The notes beneath the pieces were generated by a model, which was given only the letters and a program-made list of their open reading frames with translations, did not search any database and was not told the DNA's origin. Both the position numbers and the translations under genes were made by a program. A DNA stretch of 35,616 bases from Bacteroidales bacterium (GTDB lineage: Bacteria > Bacteroidota > Bacteroidia > Bacteroidales > Bacteroidaceae). Below are positions 6,170 through 15,781 of this stretch, piece after piece. The DNA lies in contig SFKY01000019.1 of assembly GCA_004554665.1 (NCBI GenBank), positions 1 to 35,616 on the forward strand, given 5' to 3'. The first letter of the stretch is position 1. Each line of letters starts with the position of its first letter.

Positions 6170-9100
6170 CTATCGGGTAAGACTGAACTTGAGGCTAAGG
6201 CCAAAATCGTGGGTGGTGGTGGGATAGCTGCTGCTGGTGAGCAGGGGCGTATTGGTCTGACTGTCATAGTAGAAGCTCATGGTGAGGAGGCGCGACAGCG
6301 TGTAATCGGCCATAAAACTGAGCTTGAAGGCAGTGTTGCCGCTGCTGGCAAAACTGCACACCGTGGCGATATCTCGGCTGATGTTGGCCTGCTTGCGGTA
6401 ACTGATGTCGAGGCGCAGGTTGAGGTCGTTGTTCAGACCGCCCCGGGCGCTTTGGCTGCCGGTGGCCTGTGACTTGGTATCCTTTGCGGAGTAGACTCGG
6501 GTCTTCACCTTGCGCTTGGGTTGTGCGCCGAAGAGGCGGAAGTTGTTGATGCGGTAACCCATTCCCAGCACCCAGTCGTGACTGGTGGCCTCGTTGAGCT
6601 GTACGCTGGTCATACTCAGGTTGAGCACGCGTGTGGTGCGATACTCGAGTTTGGCGGTGAGGTTGTTGTGGAACGTCATATCCACGCCAAGCAGCGGCGA
6701 GAAGGCTTCGTTGATGCTCACGCTCGACACATTGTACATGCTGTTGGGCACAGGATTGCCCGTGGTGGCATCGGTCACAAATCCCAGTCCGTTCATAAAC
6801 TCCATAAAGGTGCTGTAGGTGCTGTACGACCCCACGGCATAGACACTGCGGTAGCTATGGTTGATGTTGAAACTCTTGAAGACATCGCTGAACCACGGCA
6901 GCTTGGCCAGTCCGCTATAGCGCAGCGTCCAGTTGGGGAGGAGTCTGGCGAGCGAGGGAAAGATGCTGAGCGAGTGGCCGCCCATGCTGGTATAGGCAGA
7001 GAGGAAGGCCGGTACCATGACATCGGCGCTGTACTTGCCCACTGCACCGTTGGCCGGATCGTAGGGTTTGCCTGCCAGCGGGGTACCGGCGGGATAGGTG
7101 GCGCCCGCATACTGTGCCTCCACGCGGTCGCGGAAGGCATCGAGCGACTGGCAGAATTTCTCGAACGAGGCCGAATGGTAGCCATTCTCGGCATTGCCTA
7201 TTCCCTCGAACGCGCTCTTGAGCGAGAGCGTGGTCATGGTGAAGGTGCCGCTCTGCGTGGTGGGGTTGCCGGTGTACATATATTGTATGCTCTTCGACTT
7301 GTTCTCGGTCCTGGACGCGGTAAGGTCTATCTTCAGGTTGCGCACAGGTTCCAGCGTCATCTTCAGCTGCAAGTCTATGGCCTGATGGGTAGAGGCGGGC
7401 GTGGCCACCGAGTCGTTCATGAGCAGCCAGTCGTTGCGTTTGGCCTTGTCGATGTAGCTGTCGCCTATCATGCCGAAGGCGAAGTCGAGTCCCGGAGAGA
7501 GCAGTCCGTTGCCCCTGGTCTGTCCGAAAGCGTCGCCGATGGTGGGCATAAATCCCGGCAACGAGAGCGAGTACTGGTTGCGGTAGCTTACACTCACATT
7601 GCGCACCATCATCAGCACGCGGGCGGCAGCCTGCGCGGTCTTGTACCAGCCCTTGTTGTCGAGCGGTTCCATGGGAGTGACGGTAACCTTGAGCTTCACC
7701 GCCGAGTCCACATGGTTGGTAATGCGTATCTGGTTGTCGCTTACCTTGCGGTACTTGAGCTTAAACTCTTTGCCATCCTTGGTCTTGGCCACCACGGTGA
7801 GGCGCTTGGTACGCTTGCCGTGGTTCAGATTCACGGTGGTGTCGGGGCGCAGGGTAATCTCGCGCTCATAGCTGCGCTGGTTTTTGGGCAACTGCCTCTT
7901 CTGTGTCTCGGCAGCGGCATCGCGCTTGTCGGCATTGGCCTTGTTCTTGTCGGCTGTGGTGCGGGCTGTGGCTCGCTGCCGGGCGCGGTTGGCCTGCTGA
8001 CGCTTGAGCTCGGCTTGGCTCTTCTCCTTACGGAACCGGTCATTGGTCTTCTTCAGGAACGGGATATGGTTGTAGAGCCGCTCCATATTGAAAGTGCCGT
8101 TGATATTGAGGCTACGGTTGCTGATGACCGTATTGCCGAGCGAGGTGCCATCGTCGAGATTGGTACCCCGCACCCAGTTGTAGGTGGCATTGTAAGTAGC
8201 GTTGGTGTTGATCCAGTCGAAGATGGGGATGAGGTTGATGGGCACCTGGTAGGAGAGGTTGAACGACTGGTTGTAGTCGAGTGGCGTGCCGAAGTGGAGG
8301 AGGCTGGTCTTCACCGAATCTTTCCATGCGCTGTAGGCATCGGGGTAGCGCTCCTTGTTGACCGGGGCATAGGGCTCTTCTATCTCTGCGTGGGTGGCGC
8401 TCTGGAAATTCATGTGCAGGTTGCGCGTCAGGTCCCAGCGTAGCGTGAAGTCGCGGTTCCACAAGAACTGCGAGCTGAACGTGAGGGGCAGCTCTCCGCT
8501 CTCCATGCTCTCCATGTCACGCTCCTGCAGCTCATAGTAGCTGCGGGTGAGCTCGCTGTTGAAGCCCAGATTCTGCGGCAGCCAGTTGAGGCCAAACTTC
8601 TTGAGGATGTCAAGCCACTTAGACTTGTTTTTGATCTTCTTGAAAGGCTCCCAAGCCTTGAACACGGGTGTCCAGTTGTAGCTCATCGCGCCGCGCCAGT
8701 TGTCTTCCTTCTCATAGACGGTGGTCTCTCCGCTGGTGTAGCGGTGCGAATGGCTGTAGGAGAAAGAGAAGTTGGCCGGGTCGTACGGCATGGGGTGGCG
8801 CTTGGTCTGTATGCCCACGCGCACATTGGACAGCGAGAAGTTGGTATTGGTAGTCCGCGTCACGGCGATGCGCTCGATGGAGTCGCGCTCCTGCGTATTG
8901 GCGGCCGACTCCAGGGCATCGTCGAGCTTCATGTCGGTGTCCAAGGGATTGTACTTGGGTCTGGTCTCCTCCTTGGTGACCGAGTAGTAGAGCGGTGCGG
9001 TGACCTTGGCCTTGTCGGGGAAAAACTTGCCGAGCTCCAGACTGGTGGTGACGCTGTAGTTCTTGTAATCGTCGGTAGAACGCTGGTCCACCCGGTCTTC

Positions 9101-12100
9101 CAATCCGCCGAATCCCTCGGAGATATAGCGCCCCTGCACATTGACGGTGCCGAAATCGGAAAGCTGGACATTGAGATTGCCCTGCGCAGCCCAGCCTCCC
9201 TCACTGTTATACTCCTTGAGACGGAGCTCGTTGACCCAGATTTCGGCCGATTTCACCTCGCCAGCCTTGTTGCGCACGCCAATCATCATGGTCTTCACCT
9301 CGCCCAGCGTGGGATTACCCATGATGCTCACACGGTTGCTGGGATGGTCGGCATCGTAGAACGAGTATTCGCGATTGTACGAGGCAGTTCCCGAAGCCTT
9401 GGCGATGTTGCGCTCCTTCTTGAGTTTGGTAAACAGGTCGAGCGGCACGTCGAGCATGTTGTCTTGAGGCCACACGCGCTCACAGTCGGCACGCGAATAC
9501 TTGTCGTACTTGCCCTCTGGGGTGAGCACCAAGGGTATCTCGTACTCGTAGTAGTTGGTCTTATAGTCGCTTCCTAAGCGTATGAAGACGGCCATCTGGT
9601 GGTCTGTAAGGTTGGTGGTGTTGGCCTCCAACGCGTTGGCATGTACAAACATCTGCAGGCGCTTGTACTGGCGCAGGTCGAGGGTGGTGTTCTTGTAGAC
9701 TGCCTTCGACTCGTTGGTACCCATATCGGTGGCCAGCATGCTGAGCGCCTGCTCGTTGGACTCCACGAGCTGGGGCTGACTGGGGTCTTGGGCGCGCCGG
9801 ATGCCGGGTGGCAGCACATAGTTGACGGGGGTCTTGTCGTTGTTTTCCTCGATATTGATGGCACTCACCGCCAGTTTGCCCGACGACGTGGCCGTGGGAC
9901 TGAGCTGCTGGTCGTACATGCGCCACTCGCCCTTGACCAGATCCAGGCTGCCGAAGCGCAAGACGATGGGACGCGAAAAACCCTTGAGGTACATGCGCAT
10001 GAAGCGCACACTGGTAAAGTCGGAGATGGCACCCACCCGCTGCTCATAATCATCGAGTGGGATGCGGAACTGGTACCAGGTCACACGCTCGCTGGTGCCA
10101 TTGCGCAGCGGGGCGAGAGCCTCGCGCTTGTCCACGATATAGTTGTGCCCCACCACCATGTCCTGCGGACGGATGGAGATGCGGTACTGGAAATATTTCT
10201 CGTACTCGTTGAGGGTGTAATCCTGATTGATATCCTCCACGTCGGGCGTCGTCTTGTAAGAGGTATCATAACTTTCGCGCCGGCTGTCCGAGTCGGGCGA
10301 ATTGCCCTGCGGATTGTTGATATACTTGTAACGCCGCAAGATGGAGGCCTGCATCTGGTCGTAGTCCGAGCCCCGGAAGTAGTGGTAGTTGTCGTTGGCG
10401 GGGTCGTTCATGATAGAGTCGAAGACGGCCGCACTCACCTTGCCCTGTATCTGCTGCAGGAAACTCTGATAAGCCTCAAAGGTGCGCTCCTCCTCGTCAG
10501 TGAGGCCATTGAATCCCACATCCTGCAAGGCCCTGCTGCCGGCAGTGGTGGCAAAGGCGTAGGTGACCGATGCCTGCGTGGGCACCTTTCCCCACTGGGT
10601 GGTGATGTAGCTCTGCGAACCGTCTACGGGCATGCCGCTCTCATAGAATTTCTTGCCGTCGCGCAGCACGTCTTCGCTCACCTCGCCGAGGTTGATGTAG
10701 AAGTCGCCGCCATACTCGTGGCCGTCGGGCTGCTGATTGGTGTAGATGAAAGGGTCGAGGAGCCAGAACTCGACATACTCGATGTTGGCAGTCTCGAAAT
10801 CGTTGGTATTGAGCTTGCGCATCATGCCTCCCCACCGGCGTGAGGGCTGGATGAGCGTGCCATCGTGGTTGAGGTCGGGACAGAAGTTGTAAGGGCCGCG
10901 CTCGGAGGGGTAGTAAGCCAGGTTGAGGATGGGAAGCGTGGAGATGGCACCATTGTAGTTGCTCTGGTCGCGGTTGGGATAGAGCTCGCTCACCAGCACC
11001 TCGCGCACATAGTGGTTGGACAGCTGCGCCAAGTCGCTCTTGATATGTGCCGGGGTAAGCGAACTGCTCCTGCGGGTAAAGAGCGGATCGATATTGTACC
11101 ACGCCAGCAGCGCACGGTCGAAGCCGCTCGCCAGCGTGGTCTTGTCGTTGTAGTTGGGGATGGTGGAGGGCACGCTGGAGATAATCCACGAGGTGGGGGT
11201 AGACACATCTATCTTGGTGGAGGAGTTCTCAAAGTCGTCCAGATACGAGGCATTGTCCTGCGTGCCGTGGCTCTGGCCGGCGATGAGCTGGGCAAACTCG
11301 GCATTGAAGGATATCTGAGAGGGCTGCGTGACATGCAGGAAAGGTATCTTGTCGAGCATATTGGTGAGCCACTGGCTCTCCTGCTTCCAGTTGAGGTTCA
11401 CTCCCCAGAGCGTATTGTTGAGCGGCTCGGCTCCCATGTTCACCTTGGTGGTGAGGGCCTGCTCCGTGAGATGCTGCAAGGTACCGCTCATCTGGAAATT
11501 CTTGGTAAACTGGTACTCCCAATTGACGCCAAACATGGTCTTGCGCTGCTGCCCATAGTCTGAGAGGCTCTCCGTAGACACATTGATGGCCGTCCCGGCA
11601 TCGATGATGCTCTGGTTGAGGATGGTCACCTCGCCGGCGCTGTAGTCCACGGTATAGTCTGAGCCCTCGGTGAGCGTCACGCCGCCGGCCGTCACCACCA
11701 CCGACCCCTGGGGCACGTTGTAGGTGCCCAGTGAAATGACATTGGCCGCGCTGCCACGAAACTGCCCCACAAGCATATACTTGTCTTTCTCCGCTATCTG
11801 CTTGGCCACGGTCTTGGTAGAATCGTACAGTTCGGTGAAGGCATAGCGCGCTGCCTTGTCGGCAGGCACGCCCTTGGCCGTGAGATAGGAGTAGAGGTAC
11901 GATCCGAAGGGCTCTGCACACGGGAAGAAGACACGGCCGCCCGATACTGTGTAGCCGTCTACATAGTCGAAATAGCCGTTGGGATTGGGCTTGTTGTTAT
12001 TGTCCAGACGGTCGGCACCGAGCACGCGGATGATAGGCATGTCCTTGACCTGTGTCTCGGGTATATAATTAAGGTACACTCCGGCCGTATCGCTCTGGAA

Positions 12101-13780
12101 CTTGACATCGAGGCGGAATTTCTCCTTCTCCACCGAGGAGCCCAAGGCGTAGACATTCTTCATCATCAGCCGCCAGTTGCCCTGCGAGGGATTGTTGCTG
12201 GTATTCTTGAGCGACTTCACAAAGAGGGCCTTGCCCACATCGGTGACATCCGAGGCAAACTCGCCCACCTGATAGGTCACGCCTCCATAAGTGTACTCGT
12301 AGGCCACGGCCAGCACCTGGTCGGTCTGCAGCGTGGTCTTGAGCGACACATAGCCGAGCGCAGTGTTGATGGTGTACTCGGAACTGCCCAGCAGACGGGC
12401 GCTCTCGAGTTTCTCATAGTCGCTGCCGCCCACCAGTCCGGCTCCTTCGAGCACCGACGAGGTCTCATCGATATTGCGTGCCGAAGCGTAGGTACCCACG
12501 ATGGTCTGGTACTCGGTGTTGGCCGCATTGCAGGGAACGGGCTGCCCCGTGACAGACCACATCTGATTGACCACCTGCTGGTTTTCGCCCAGATCGGTCA
12601 GTGCCACTATGTTGCGGGTGTTGGTAGTGGTTCCCGACTTGTTGGTCACCCATATCTCCACCCTGTTGATCTTGATACCCGTGGTGAGGTTGGGCAGCGT
12701 CTTCATGCCGGCATCGTAGCGGCCACGGAAGTGGTGGGAAAGGAAGAAGTGCATGTTTTCCTCATAGTTGGCCACATCAATCTCAAACGGGGTGAGCTGC
12801 ACGCCGCCCTTGGACGACACGCTGGAGGTGGAAGTCTTCTTCTGCGAGGCCACCGTCTGCAGTTTGAGCTTGCCAAACTGCATATCTGTACGGATGCCGA
12901 AGAGCGAACTGGCACCCTTGACAAGGGAAGAATTGGAGGGAAACGAGGTGTTGCCGGCCTCAACGAGCTTGATGATCTCGTCTTCCTTGCCCTCGTACTT
13001 GAGTTTCAGGTTCTGGGTGTCGAAGTCGAAAGTGGCATCGGTGTTGTAGTTGAGGTTCATGTTGACCTTGTCGCCCACCTTGCCGTTGACATTGAGGTTG
13101 ATTTTCTCGTCAAAGTCGATGGTCGTGGTCTTGCGGTTGCGGATGGGCAGGCTGGGGTTGTCTATATTCTTGAGGGTGGCGCCAAACTTGAGCTCCGCGC
13201 TACCCTGTGTCTTGATACGCACACCACCGGGGCCGAAAATCTTCTCTGCCGGACCCAAGTCGAAGTGCATATCGGTGAAATCGAACTTCTCCTTGCCCTT
13301 GGCCTGGTACACTTCATCGTTCTTGGCCCTGAAAAAGCGGTCGCGCTCCTGCTTCTCACTCCACTTGAGATACTCGTCGGGCATCATGACGATAGGCGTG
13401 GCCAGCCACATGTTGCCCAAACGGGTGCCGATGACATACTGATGGGTGGTGTCGTTGTAGGCCACCTCCTGTTTCAGGTTGTCCGGGCGGCGCAAGTCGG
13501 CAGCATGCTGCCGCAAATCGGCCTGTGTGACGGCCGTGGTGCGCTGAATGCGCCAGCGGGTATGCAACAGCGAGTCGGGTATCGAGTCGTCCTCCACCAG
13601 AATGGGCTGCGCCTTCACCTCCGGCCGCTTCACCGTATCGCCCGCCTGCACCCGCTGCGGCGCCGTCTTCCGCTTCTGCGGCACCTGCCGTGCCTGCTGC
13701 CATGCGGGCATAGCCATCGCCATGCCCACAGCCCAAGCCATGAGCACAACCAACCACCTACTATGATGCCGTGTATCCAA
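6170..13780 (-). CDS. sprA: Type IX secretion outer-membrane translocon SprA (Sov)
   Basis: A 2536-residue protein with an N-terminal signal peptide (hydrophobic WLVVLMAWAVGMAMAMPA). In the SprA/Sov family this is the very large outer-membrane beta-barrel that carries T9SS cargo to the cell surface. Family-like features seen: early IDFDEKINLNVNGKVGDKVN and MNLNYNTDATFDFDTQNLKL segments (about residues 220-260), repeated GYVSLKTTLQTDQVLAVAYE-type beta stretches, a long middle part with SDFTSVRFMRMYLKGFS-like strands, and a Tyr/Phe-rich C-terminus ending LGLSLKFSLTR-like (DFGLSLKFSLTR), typical of an outer-membrane barrel strand. Length is close to known SprA proteins (about 2400). A strongly basic, low-complexity stretch at about residues 1913-1960 (many Lys, Arg, Gln, Ala) looks like a lineage insertion. 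It lies downstream of ruvA on the same strand, a linkage common in Bacteroidota. Confidence 0.92.
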   Translation of the reverse strand: MDTRHHSRWLVVLMAWAVGMAMAMPAWQQARQVPQKRKTAPQRVQAGDTVKRPEVKAQPILVEDDSIPDSLLHTRWRIQRTTAVTQADLRQHAADLRRPDNLKQEVAYNDTTHQYVIGTRLGNMWLATPIVMMPDEYLKWSEKQERDRFFRAKNDEVYQAKGKEKFDFTDMHFDLGPAEKIFGPGGVRIKTQGSAELKFGATLKNIDNPSLPIRNRKTTTIDFDEKINLNVNGKVGDKVNMNLNYNTDATFDFDTQNLKLKYEGKEDEIIKLVEAGNTSFPSNSSLVKGASSLFGIRTDMQFGKLKLQTVASQKKTSTSSVSSKGGVQLTPFEIDVANYEENMHFFLSHHFRGRYDAGMKTLPNLTTGIKINRVEIWVTNKSGTTTNTRNIVALTDLGENQQVVNQMWSVTGQPVPCNAANTEYQTIVGTYASARNIDETSSVLEGAGLVGGSDYEKLESARLLGSSEYTINTALGYVSLKTTLQTDQVLAVAYEYTYGGVTYQVGEFASDVTDVGKALFVKSLKNTSNNPSQGNWRLMMKNVYALGSSVEKEKFRLDVKFQSDTAGVYLNYIPETQVKDMPIIRVLGADRLDNNNKPNPNGYFDYVDGYTVSGGRVFFPCAEPFGSYLYSYLTAKGVPADKAARYAFTELYDSTKTVAKQIAEKDKYMLVGQFRGSAANVISLGTYNVPQGSVVVTAGGVTLTEGSDYTVDYSAGEVTILNQSIIDAGTAINVSTESLSDYGQQRKTMFGVNWEYQFTKNFQMSGTLQHLTEQALTTKVNMGAEPLNNTLWGVNLNWKQESQWLTNMLDKIPFLHVTQPSQISFNAEFAQLIAGQSHGTQDNASYLDDFENSSTKIDVSTPTSWIISSVPSTIPNYNDKTTLASGFDRALLAWYNIDPLFTRRSSSLTPAHIKSDLAQLSNHYVREVLVSELYPNRDQSNYNGAISTLPILNLAYYPSERGPYNFCPDLNHDGTLIQPSRRWGGMMRKLNTNDFETANIEYVEFWLLDPFIYTNQQPDGHEYGGDFYINLGEVSEDVLRDGKKFYESGMPVDGSQSYITTQWGKVPTQASVTYAFATTAGSRALQDVGFNGLTDEEERTFEAYQSFLQQIQGKVSAAVFDSIMNDPANDNYHYFRGSDYDQMQASILRRYKYINNPQGNSPDSDSRRESYDTSYKTTPDVEDINQDYTLNEYEKYFQYRISIRPQDMVVGHNYIVDKREALAPLRNGTSERVTWYQFRIPLDDYEQRVGAISDFTSVRFMRMYLKGFSRPIVLRFGSLDLVKGEWRMYDQQLSPTATSSGKLAVSAINIEENNDKTPVNYVLPPGIRRAQDPSQPQLVESNEQALSMLATDMGTNESKAVYKNTTLDLRQYKRLQMFVHANALEANTTNLTDHQMAVFIRLGSDYKTNYYEYEIPLVLTPEGKYDKYSRADCERVWPQDNMLDVPLDLFTKLKKERNIAKASGTASYNREYSFYDADHPSNRVSIMGNPTLGEVKTMMIGVRNKAGEVKSAEIWVNELRLKEYNSEGGWAAQGNLNVQLSDFGTVNVQGRYISEGFGGLEDRVDQRSTDDYKNYSVTTSLELGKFFPDKAKVTAPLYYSVTKEETRPKYNPLDTDMKLDDALESAANTQERDSIERIAVTRTTNTNFSLSNVRVGIQTKRHPMPYDPANFSFSYSHSHRYTSGETTVYEKEDNWRGAMSYNWTPVFKAWEPFKKIKNKSKWLDILKKFGLNWLPQNLGFNSELTRSYYELQERDMESMESGELPLTFSSQFLWNRDFTLRWDLTRNLHMNFQSATHAEIEEPYAPVNKERYPDAYSAWKDSVKTSLLHFGTPLDYNQSFNLSYQVPINLIPIFDWINTNATYNATYNWVRGTNLDDGTSLGNTVISNRSLNINGTFNMERLYNHIPFLKKTNDRFRKEKSQAELKRQQANRARQRATARTTADKNKANADKRDAAAETQKRQLPKNQRSYEREITLRPDTTVNLNHGKRTKRLTVVAKTKDGKEFKLKYRKVSDNQIRITNHVDSAVKLKVTVTPMEPLDNKGWYKTAQAAARVLMMVRNVSVSYRNQYSLSLPGFMPTIGDAFGQTRGNGLLSPGLDFAFGMIGDSYIDKAKRNDWLLMNDSVATPASTHQAIDLQLKMTLEPVRNLKIDLTASRTENKSKSIQYMYTGNPTTQSGTFTMTTLSLKSAFEGIGNAENGYHSASFEKFCQSLDAFRDRVEAQYAGATYPAGTPLAGKPYDPANGAVGKYSADVMVPAFLSAYTSMGGHSLSIFPSLARLLPNWTLRYSGLAKLPWFSDVFKSFNINHSYRSVYAVGSYSTYSTFMEFMNGLGFVTDATTGNPVPNSMYNVSSVSINEAFSPLLGVDMTFHNNLTAKLEYRTTRVLNLSMTSVQLNEATSHDWVLGMGYRINNFRLFGAQPKRKVKTRVYSAKDTKSQATGSQSARGGLNNDLNLRLDISYRKQANISRDIATVCSFASSGNTAFKLSFMADYTLSRLLTMSFYYDSQTNTPLLTSSSYPTTTHDFGLSLKFSLTR

Positions 13781-13828
13781 TGATTATCTCAATACCAGCC
13801 AAAAATGCTGAAGCCAACTGCAAATTGT

Positions 13829-13888
13829 GAACCGAAGGTCGGCGAAACCAATTGTGAAACGAAGTTCGGCGAAGCCAATTATAAATTA
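13829..13888. repeat. Tandem 26-bp intergenic repeat between ruvA and sprA
   Basis: Two direct copies of a 26-base unit at 13829-13854 and 13855-13880 (core GAAGTTCGGCGAAGCCAATT in the second, GAAGGTCGGCGAAACCAATT in the first), then ATAAATTA. The second copy is identical over 26 bases to 3763-3788, where the unit forms one arm of an inverted repeat. It lies in the 112-base gap between two same-strand genes, so it is transcribed if they form one unit. Confidence 0.85.
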
Positions 13889-13892
13889 ATCC

Positions 13893-14507
13893 TCATTTGA
13901 TCTGCTTCAGCGCCAGCTTCACCACCTGCTCTACAGGCAGCGAGGGCTGAGCCTCCAAGATGGCGACCACCACCTTGGCAGAGGGAGCCGGGGCAAATCC
14001 CAACATGGTGAGCGCGCTCACCGCCTCGTCCTTCACACCCATATCCACTTGAGGGCCGGCCGATGTAGCCACATGCAGCTCCTCGGCGATGCCGCTGGCC
14101 ACTATCTTGTCGCGCAAGTCTACGATGATGCGCTGCGCCGTCTTCAGCCCGATTCCCTTCACCCCCTTGAGCATCCGCTCGTCTCCGTTGGCGATGACAT
14201 TGCACAACTCGGCCGGGGTAATGGCCGAGAGTATCATGCGCGCCGTATTGGCACCCACGCCCGAGACAGTGATGAGCAGGCGGTAAAGCTCGCGCTCCTG
14301 TCGGGAAGCGAAGCCATAGAGCGTAAAAGAATCGTCGCGACCACCCGTGACCAGTGCCTCGTTGACATAGAGTTTCACTTCGCGCTTGCCCTGGATGGCA
14401 CTATACGTGTTGAGCGATATGTTGAGCGCATAACCCACGCCCGCCGCTTCTATCACGGCCAGCGTTGGGCTAAGGTCGGCCAACTCGCCCCTAATATATT
14501 CTATCAT
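13893..14507 (-). CDS. ruvA: Holliday junction branch-migration protein RuvA
   Basis: DNA-binding subunit of the RuvAB complex, which moves four-way junctions during recombinational repair. The 204-residue product has the N-terminal OB fold (MIEYIRGELADLSPTLAVIE, with GVGYALNISLNTYSAI). Two helix-hairpin-helix motifs follow: LLITVSGVGANTARMILSAI (about 76-95) and MLKGVKGIGLKTAQRIIVDL (about 111-130). The C-terminal RuvB-contact domain (EAVSALTMLGFAPAPSAKVV) comes after a flexible linker. Length is normal for the family. ruvB is not in the window. It starts behind a -7 element at 14539-14546 and is probably co-transcribed with sprA. Confidence 0.95.
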   Translation of the reverse strand: MIEYIRGELADLSPTLAVIEAAGVGYALNISLNTYSAIQGKREVKLYVNEALVTGGRDDSFTLYGFASRQERELYRLLITVSGVGANTARMILSAITPAELCNVIANGDERMLKGVKGIGLKTAQRIIVDLRDKIVASGIAEELHVATSAGPQVDMGVKDEAVSALTMLGFAPAPSAKVVVAILEAQPSLPVEQVVKLALKQIK

Positions 14508-14538
14508 GTTCCCAATCTAATATTGTATACAAAATCTG

Positions 14539-14546
14539 CAAAGATA
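14539..14546 (-). promoter_or_regulatory. -7 promoter element of ruvA
   Basis: The minus strand reads TATCTTTG (TAnnTTTG), 31 bases before the ruvA ATG. No clear -33 TTTG is seen. Confidence 0.55.
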
Positions 14547-14602
14547 ACGTGTTTTATACCTATTTATTGCATCCCGCCGCCCCATATACGGCAGACAGCT
14601 CT

Positions 14603-14734
14603 GCCAAAGACCCCATCTGGAGACCGTACGGCAGTTGGTGTACGACCGTACGGCAATTGCGATACGGTCGTACTCCAATTGCGATACGCCCGTACTCCAA
14701 TTGCGATACGGTCGCCAAATGCGGTTACCGACAC
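14603..14734. repeat. 22-bp phased repeat array A, between ruvA and ddh
   Basis: Four clear 22-base units start at 14625, 14647, 14669 and 14691. Units 3 and 4 differ only in the last two bases. Each unit is two 11-base halves, CGTACTCCAAT and TGCGATACGGT in the commonest form. The 22 bases on either side (14603-14624 and 14713-14734) are degenerate and share GCCAAA. Bases 14645-14668 form an imperfect palindrome, pairing ACCGTA with TACGGT around GCAATTGC. The array accounts for much of the 356-base gap between ruvA and ddh; no ORF crosses it with coding character. Confidence 0.85.
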
Positions 14735-14822
14735 GACTATCCATCATCGCAAGGAGACTGGGCGCACACATTTTTTTAACAAAAAAATCATAACAACCCA
14801 TCCATATCTCATGGAAAAGAAG

Positions 14823-14830
14823 TAATTTTG
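14823..14830 (+). promoter_or_regulatory. -7 promoter element of ddh
   Basis: TAATTTTG matches TAnnTTTG, 33 bases before the ddh ATG at 14864. No TTTG lies at the expected -33 distance. Just upstream (14771-14787) is a T7-AAC-A7 tract. Confidence 0.6.
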
Positions 14831-14863
14831 CCTCGTAGAAAAAAAAGAAACATAAATAGCAAG

Positions 14864-15763
14864 ATGAAAAAGATTAGAGCAGCCGTAGTGGGTTACGGCA
14901 ACATCGGACACTACACCGTACAGGCTTTGGAAGCCGCCAAGGATTTTGAAATCGCCGGCATCGTCCGCCGACAGGGTAGCACTGACAAGCCCGCCGAACT
15001 GGCCGCTTATGAGGTGGTGGACGACATCGCCAAACTCGCCGATGTAGACGTGGCCATCCTCGCCACTCCCACCCGCTCGTGCCCCGAATACGCCGCACGC
15101 ATCGTGGCAATGGGCATCAACACCGTAGACAGTTTTGACATACATACCAGCATCCTCGACTACCGTGCACAGCAGATGGAAAACTGCAAGAAGGCCGGTC
15201 GCGTGAGCGTCATCGCCGCCGGCTGGGACCCGGGCTCTGACTCGGTGGTGCGCGTGCTCATCGAGAGCCTCGCCCCGAAGGGACTCAGCTACACCAACTT
15301 CGGCCCCGGCATGAGCATGGGCCACTCGGTGTGCGTGAGAAGCAAGGAGGGTGTGAAGAATGCACTCTCTGTCACCATTCCTCTCGGCGAAGGCATTCAC
15401 CGCCGCATGGTCTACGTGGAGCTGGAAGACGGCGCCCGTCTGGAGGATGTCACCGCCGCCATCAAGGCCGACCCCTATTTTGCCAATGACGAGACCCACG
15501 TGTTTGCCGTGCCCTCTGTGGACGACGTACGCGACATGGGCCACGGTGTGAACCTGGTGCGCAAGGGTGTGAGCGGCAAGACCCCCAACCAGCGGTTTGA
15601 GTTTAACATGAGTATCAACAACCCCGCCCTCACCGCACAGGTGCTGGTCAATGTAGCACGCGCCTCCATGCGCCTGCAGCCGGGTTGCTACACCATGCCC
15701 GAGATTCCGGTTATCGACATGCTCGCCGGTAGCCGCGAGGAAATCATCGGCCATCTGGTATAA
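14864..15763 (+). CDS. ddh: meso-diaminopimelate D-dehydrogenase
   Basis: NADPH-dependent enzyme that aminates tetrahydrodipicolinate directly to meso-diaminopimelate, a one-step route to the peptidoglycan cross-linker and lysine precursor. The 299-residue length is usual. The N-terminal Rossmann loop is VVGYGNIG (8-15), followed by VDVAILATPTRSCPEYAARI and the family segments VDSFDIHTSILDYR, AAGWDPGSDSVVRVLIE and TNFGPGMSMGHSVCVRSKEG. The C-terminal part has FEFNMSINNPALTAQVLVNV and ends in AGSREEIIGHLV. The frame is open to 14828, but the ATG at 14864 gives MKKIRAAVVGYGNIG right at the fold. It is followed 18 bases later by a small FMN-binding protein on the same strand. Confidence 0.95.
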   Translation: MKKIRAAVVGYGNIGHYTVQALEAAKDFEIAGIVRRQGSTDKPAELAAYEVVDDIAKLADVDVAILATPTRSCPEYAARIVAMGINTVDSFDIHTSILDYRAQQMENCKKAGRVSVIAAGWDPGSDSVVRVLIESLAPKGLSYTNFGPGMSMGHSVCVRSKEGVKNALSVTIPLGEGIHRRMVYVELEDGARLEDVTAAIKADPYFANDETHVFAVPSVDDVRDMGHGVNLVRKGVSGKTPNQRFEFNMSINNPALTAQVLVNVARASMRLQPGCYTMPEIPVIDMLAGSREEIIGHLV

Positions 15764-15781
15764 TAGCATCACGCCACTGCA

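Noticed and set aside
6521..8443. Long plus-strand ORF of 640 codons opposite sprA, and similar ones at 12731-13783 and 9599-10843
   Set aside because: They are antisense reflections of GC-rich sprA codons; the sequences are His/Gly/Val-rich with no family features.
14603..14734. CRISPR array
   Set aside because: Units are directly adjacent with no unique spacers, and there are no cas genes.
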